A stretch of DNA of 64,000 bases from Combretum micranthum (taxonomy: Eukaryota; Streptophyta; Magnoliopsida; Myrtales; Combretaceae): NCBI GenBank assembly GCA_024138025.1, contig JAMXBD010000399.1, forward strand, positions 1 to 64,000, written 5' to 3'. A program made the translations under genes and the position numbers. The notes beneath the pieces are model-generated. The model saw nothing but the letters and a program-made list of their open reading frames with translations, had not been told where the DNA came from and searched no databases. Positions within the stretch are counted from its first letter, which is position 1. Each line of letters opens with the position of its first letter. Shown piece by piece: positions 59,748-64,000 of this stretch.

Positions 59748-60827
59748 TTAAACAAGATGAAATACCCAAAATAAGTCTTTCATAAGACTTCTATTTTTGA
59801 AGATTCTAATCTTTTCTTAAAATCGCGGTAAAATCGTATAAGGAAAAATTCCAACATAAAATGGCCATAACTTGCTCATTTTAACTCGGAATATCGCGTG
59901 TAATATACCATTTTCTACCTATCGAAAAGATCTATGCATTTCTAAACTTATTTTCATGAAACTGGGTCATTTGGGTTCCGAGAAGATAGCGACCAGATTT
60001 GCCACGAATTTATAAAACTTGTTTTCCTTTTTTTTTTTTTTTTTTTGTAAACAAAGCTCTCATGAAAAGATAAATATTTTAATTAATTTTGTAAACTTTT
60101 TGAAATGTATATACATATATGTAATGACTCATCACAAATGTATGAAGTAAATGAAGTTGTCTCAACTTTTAAAAAGTAAGGTTTTAAAAGACTTTTGAAC
60201 TTGAGATTCTTTTGAATATTTATTTCATTCTTTTTTTTTTTTTGAAAGATCTTGTGTTATTGAGATAATATTCTTTTTCTAAATTTAATCTCTTGTAATT
60301 TCTTTAAATTCCTAAGGTGGGGTTTTATTATCAAAACTTGATTTCAAATGACAATTGTTGAAAAAGAATATTTCTTGAGGGAAAATAAGTTTTCATAAAG
60401 CCTTTTGTTTATGAAAAATCATTTTCAAGTATGCTCTTGATTTTCCAAGAAAATCTATTTCCTACATTTATTTAAAATGAACCTTTAGTTTAAAAAGACA
60501 CTTCTTTAAATTTTTTGTTGAGACAAAAGCATTATGTTCATGCATGAATATGAATCATAAGCTATGAAAATATGAAAAGAACATAATAACTTAAAGGAAA
60601 AGCATGTAAAGAAATAAATCAAGTATTGGGATCTTAGCTTCATCAAGGTACCCGGGACTAAGAAAAGACTAGTCCCGAAAAGAGAAAGAATTGTTTTGAC
60701 TTGATGAGGACAAGTCTAAGACTAGAATGACTAGTCTTAAAAACAACTTTGAAATAAATAAATTGCATTGAAGTAATTAAATTGCATGAAAGATAAATAA
60801 ATTGCAAGACAATGAGCTTATATGCTC

Positions 60828-60861
<34 letters not shown>

Positions 60862-61152
60862 TGTTAAATAGTAATGACATAAAAGGAACATAAATGAACA
60901 TAGAGGAATTATGATTATGAACAAAAACAAAGCATGAACCTAATGTTGCTTTCTTAACCTTCATGGTTTTAGAAAACACACACTAAGCTCATACTAAGTA
61001 GTTGAACATGAGGAAATCTTGAGAAACTCTTACCTAAGGGAAGCTAAACTAAGGAGACTTCTTAAAAGAATTCTTGAGAGAAATTGGAGAGAAAATTTTG
61101 TAGAGTAACTTTAGAGAAGAAGAGATGTGAAAGAAGTGAAGGTATGAGGGGG

Positions 61153-61160
61153 TATTTATA
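61153..61160 (-). promoter_or_regulatory. E2 3' LTR TATA box
   Basis: TATAAATA on the minus strand, about 120 bases before the donor-like site at 61033. Confidence 0.68.
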
Positions 61161-61848
61161 GGAAAATGTGGGAGATAAATTGTGTTAATTAAATAATTGG
61201 AAATGAAACAAATTGAGCATGGAGAGAGAGGGGGCCGGCGCCATTTTGTGTGTATGGAGAGGAGAGAAATTTATTTTTTTGTTATTTTGTTAATTAAAAG
61301 TAAGAAATGAAAGATGTGAAGTTGTATTGGAAATGAAAATGTGTAAGAAGTAGGTGTATGGTTTCTAAGAATAGGTTGTAAGAAAAAGTAGAGATAGATG
61401 AATAGTGTAGATAGTAGAATAGTGTAATAAAAAGTAGACATGACAATTTAATGCCGGTAGTAAGAAAATACACATATAAAAGCGATATCTGATTTTTTCT
61501 ACCGAAAAATTACGAAATTGATATTTTTGGAAATCTTATATTTTTACGAGTCTAACGGTATATTCGGAATTTTCCTATTCCGGGCTTTCGGACACGTTTT
61601 TCAAGAATCATGTCCGATCGGTTACAAAGGACACTCGAAATTCTTCAATCTGATATTTTTACGCAACCTATACTATTACGAACCATAAGGCAAACTTTTT
61701 CAACTTCGTTTTCTAGGGCTAGAGAAAACGGCAATGCCGGAGTTTAAGCGGTCCCGATAAACTGGGTTTTGGTTGACTTAAGAGTCCGTTTGACTTTCGA
61801 TTAGGGTTTAGGTCTTTTAATTTGGAACCGAAAATTTGGGGACTTACA

Positions 61849-61863
61849 ACCTACCCCCCTTAA
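61849..61863 (-). other. E2 polypurine tract
   Basis: The plus strand acctacccccctta touches the LTR end. The minus strand is purine-rich with a G6 run. Confidence 0.78.
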
Positions 61864-61879
61864 AGAAAGTTTTGTCCTC

Positions 61880-62434
61880 AAAACTGAAATTCATACCTTA
61901 TTCCTTGAACAGGCTTGGGTACTTCTGGCGTATGTCACTTTCTGCCTCCCAGGTTGCTTCTTCATGTGAATGGTTTCTCCATAGAACCTTCACATACTGA
62001 TTTCTTTGTTCCGAAGCTTTGCACCTTGTGATCTAGGATCTGAACCGGGTGCTCCTCGTATGTGAGATTTTCTTTCAGCTGAACAGGTTCTAGCTCTGCA
62101 ATCCTGGGGTCTGACACATGCTTCCGTAGAACGACACATGGAACGTTGTGAATTCCAGATAGGCTAGGAGGTAGTGCTAGACGGTAAGCAAGATCTCCTA
62201 CTCTTTCCAGCACTTCAAAAGGTCCAACATAACGTGGGCTCAACTTCCCTTGTGCTCGACTCGCGAATACTTTTGATGGGTTTACCTTTAAGTACACGTG
62301 GTCTCCAACTTCAAACTCAAGTGTACGTCTTTTCATATCCGCCCAACTCTTTTGCCTATCTTGTGCCTCCTTCATCTTTTGTCGGATGATCCGTACCTTG
62401 TCGGCTGCATCCTGTACTAAATCAGGTCCGATGC
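61880..62434 (-). pseudogene. E2 integrase C-terminus and chromodomain, frameshifted
   Basis: It continues the integrase of 62435-63526 after a one-base loss near 62440. The frame reads SIGPDLVQDAADKVRII, VGDHVYLKVNPSK, RAQGKLSPRYVGPFEVLERVGDLAYR and LALPPSLSGIHNV. A small indel near 62130 replaces the FHVSLLRKHV consensus with PCVVLRKHV. After about 62010 the frame shifts into the chromodomain (HEEATWEAESDIRQKYPSLF near 61905-61970). The chromodomain binds modified histone tails in related elements and steers insertion to heterochromatin. The nested pattern here agrees with that. Confidence 0.92.
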
Positions 62435-62695
62435 TCAATTTTCTACATCATCCCAAAACAAAGGTGACCGACATCTTCTTCCGTACAACGCTTCATAAGG
62501 TGGCATCTGGATCGTGGAATGGTAGCTGTTGTTGTAGGCAAACTCTACCAAAGGTAGGTGTGCGTCCCAGCTACCTTTGAACTCTATTACACAGGCTCGC
62601 AGCATATCCTCCAATGTTTGTATCGTCCTTTCCGATTGACCATCCGTCTGAGGGTGATAAGCCGTACTGAAATGTAGTTTAGCTCCCATACATTT
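62435..62695 (-). pseudogene. E2 integrase core, second part (after an in-frame TAG)
   Basis: This is in the same frame as the larger piece upstream, separated only by a TAG at 62696-62698 where E1 has a Gln codon. It contains GAKLHFSTAYHPQTDGQSERT with the catalytic Glu, TLEDMLRACVIEFKGSWDAH and YNNSYHSTIQMPPYEALYGR. It ends at a frameshift near 62440. Confidence 0.93.
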
Positions 62696-63526
62696 CTACA
62701 AACTTGTCCAAAATTTAGATACAAACCTTGGATCTCGGTCGAAGACTATTCCAGTGGGTACTCCGTGCAAGCGTACTATTTCCCTTATGTACATTCTTGC
62801 TAACTTATCCATAGAGTACGTCATGTTCATTGGAAGGAAATGCGCCGTTTTTGTCAATCGATCCACGATGATCCAAACCACATCATATGCAGCTGACGTT
62901 CTTGGCAATCCACACACAAAGTCCATCGTGATTTGGTCCCACTTCCACTCAGGTATTGGCAAGGGTTTCAGAAGTCCACTAGGTCTTTGGTGCTCTACTT
63001 TTACTTGTTGGCACGTGGGACATTTCAGCACAAAGTCTGCTATGTCTCTCTTCATGCCGTTCCACCAATAGTGGCTCTTTAGATCCCGGTACATCTTCGT
63101 TCCTCCTGGGTGCATGGTGTATCCGGAGTGATGTGCTTCTTCCATGATTTCCTTTCTTATGTCTTCATCATCCGGAACACATAACCTGCCTTTCATCCTC
63201 ACCACTTCGTCCTCATCCATGGAAAAATCTGTGTATCTTCCTTCTTGTACCTCTTTCTTGATCTTTATGGTCGCCTCGTCGTATCGCTGGGCTTCCTTGA
63301 TTCTTTCCACCAAGGTGAGCTCCAAAACAAGGTTGGCAATCTCTACTTCCACACTTTGCCCAATGAATTCAATGCTCATTCTTTCAAATTCACTTATCAA
63401 CTCTCTCTTATCAGTGAGCAAAGAAGCAACTTGTCCATAATTTTTCCTACTTAGGGCATCTGCAACTGCGTTCACTCTCCCTGGACAATAATTGATTCCA
63501 AGGTCGTAATCCTTAATGAGCTCCAA
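62696..63526 (-). pseudogene. E2 RNase H end and integrase N-terminus and core, long open frame
   Basis: 276 codons, the longest open frame in the window. Residues 1-35 are the RNase H tail (GINYCPGRVNAVADALSRKN). About residues 125-180 form the zinc domain (HHSGYTMHPGG, then CPTCQQ). The core follows with MDFVCGLPRTSAAYDVVWI (first Asp) and IVFDRDPRFVSKFW (second Asp), both intact. It ends at the TAG at 62696-62698, which looks like a single C-to-T change of a Gln codon. The apparent start is only the first Met after a frameshift upstream, since in the live element this is an internal part of a Gag-Pol polyprotein. Confidence 0.94.
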
Positions 63527-64000
63527 CCATCTCGTTGCCGCATATTCAACTCCTTTTGTGTGAATAAGTACTTGAGGCTCTTATGGTCTGTGTATTTCAC
63601 ACCTTTGTCCATATAAGTAATGCCTCCATAATTTGAGTGCGAAAACAACGGCGGCCAACTCCAAATCGTGGGTAGGATAATTCTGCTCATGGGGTCTGAG
63701 TTGTCGAGATGCATAAGCGATCACCTTTCCATCCTGCATCAGCACGCATCCGAGGCCATTCCTGAAGCATCGCTGTGCACTGTGTAGGACTTCTCGGGGT
63801 CCGGTAGAATTAGAATGGGCAGAGACAAGTCTTTTCTTTAGCTCCTGGAAACTTTGTTCTCTCTTGTCTGTCCAAATGAACTTCTCTTCCTTTTGGGTTA
63901 ACTGAGTGAGGGGCTTGGCGATGGTTGAAAAATTCTTCACAAACTTCCTATAATACCAGCCAAACCGAGAAAACTTCTCACCTCAGTCACAGTTTTAGGT
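63527..64000 (-). pseudogene. E2 RNase H and RT thumb, partial, frameshifted
   Basis: The minus strand reads [22 protein letters not shown] (63840-63935), a shifted stretch where the RNase H first Asp should lie, then [20 protein letters not shown] and [20 protein letters not shown] (63600-63760). Frameshifts near 63590 and 63530 move to [17 protein letters not shown]. The remaining RT lies past the window edge. Confidence 0.9.

Larger units (their letters stand above)
58630..61848 (-). repeat. E2 3' LTR
   Basis: 3219 bp, ending ...TTGGGGACTTACA at 61848 beside the polypurine tract. It contains (AT)n (60832-60859), a T-run (about 60031-60048), a donor-like CTTAG|GTAAGA near 61033, a GGCCGGCGCC box (about 61232) and a U3 core (about 61440-61620). 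Confidence 0.93.
37901..64000 (-). mobile_element. Element E1: large Ty3/gypsy chromovirus with giant LTRs, interrupted three times
   Basis: The 3' LTR (37901-45547) and 5' LTR (from 56297) share closely matching starts and internal sequence, including the stretch around tttaaataac...cttacatcatctta. Between them lie a polypurine tract, chromodomain integrase, RNase H, RT, protease, gag, an extra reading frame and an initiator-tRNA-Met primer site. Insertions L5, L6 and E2 interrupt it. The internal region is about 6.47 kb after removing L6. Its right end lies past 64000. Termini read CGTCACG and TATCATG instead of TGTCACG, consistent with C-to-T decay. Coding parts are dead. Confidence 0.92.
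58630..64000 (-). mobile_element. Element E2: youngest chromovirus copy, continues past window
   Basis: The left terminus TATTACGCCC (decayed TGTCACGCCC) cuts the E1 5' LTR. Next come a 3.2-kb 3' LTR, a polypurine tract (61849) and minus-strand pol back to RNase H at the window edge. E2 is the same family as E1 and less damaged: the largest open frame in the window (276 codons) is its integrase. The expected left duplication is agatc (58625-58629). Its partner, 5' LTR, gag and RT lie outside the window. Confidence 0.92.

Noticed and set aside
62754..63454. Plus-strand open frames opposite E2 pol
   Set aside because: They are antisense to integrase coding sequence and have no independent support.

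Overview
This window looks like intergenic heterochromatin from a large flowering-plant genome. It contains no host protein-coding gene, rRNA or tRNA that I can support. Almost all of it is nested LTR retrotransposons of the Ty3/gypsy chromovirus type. The pol remnants read on the minus strand with an integrase followed by a chromodomain, and the primer-binding sites match plant initiator tRNA-Met. The best match from family knowledge is the Tekay/Del clade; the species cannot be named from sequence alone.

Layout. (1) 1-10756: the minus-strand gypsy remnant H (end of its 3' LTR, integrase tail, chromodomain) is split by a plus-strand solo LTR, L3 (1422-10428, duplication ctggt). L3 is itself split by solo LTR L4 (3768-9423, duplication gcact). 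(2) 10757-12931, 30167-31405 and 34839-37161 are AT-rich and gene-free, and are probably one older host sequence. (3) Minus-strand solo LTR L1 (12932-30166) sits in that host. L1 holds minus-strand solo LTR L2 (13409-26179, duplication ctcat), which holds a complete but dead chromovirus G (15018-23904). (4) Solo LTR L7 (31406-34833, duplication ctata). (5) From 37162 to the right edge, the 5' end of LTR L8 is interrupted at 37900 by the large minus-strand element E1. E1 carries solo LTR L5 (38102-42477, atctt) in its 3' LTR, solo LTR L6 (47771-52046, ttccc) in its reverse transcriptase, and a younger relative E2 (58630 to beyond 64000) in its 5' LTR.

The main biology lies in the giant LTR family shared by L1-L8, E1 and E2 (3.2-5.7 kb each, TGTAARCCCC...GGGCGTGACA). 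Each copy has the same plan: a U3 core, a G/C tract, a TATA box, a splice-donor-like site, a long variable region, a conserved core with an 8-bp inverted repeat and a 7-codon ORF, then a 62-70-base exon-like block. That block is flanked by splice-like AG and GTGAGT, and it reads as an acidic peptide ending in D-Y-(Y/F)-(D/Y)-stop. I propose, as inference, that the transcript leader of this family is spliced inside the LTR, and that copy-number changes of a ~150-225-bp repeat in the presumed intron explain part of the LTR length range. E1 also carries an extra degenerate reading frame between its primer site and gag. All gag-pol copies are broken by stops and frameshifts, so none should be autonomous. 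E2 is the least damaged.
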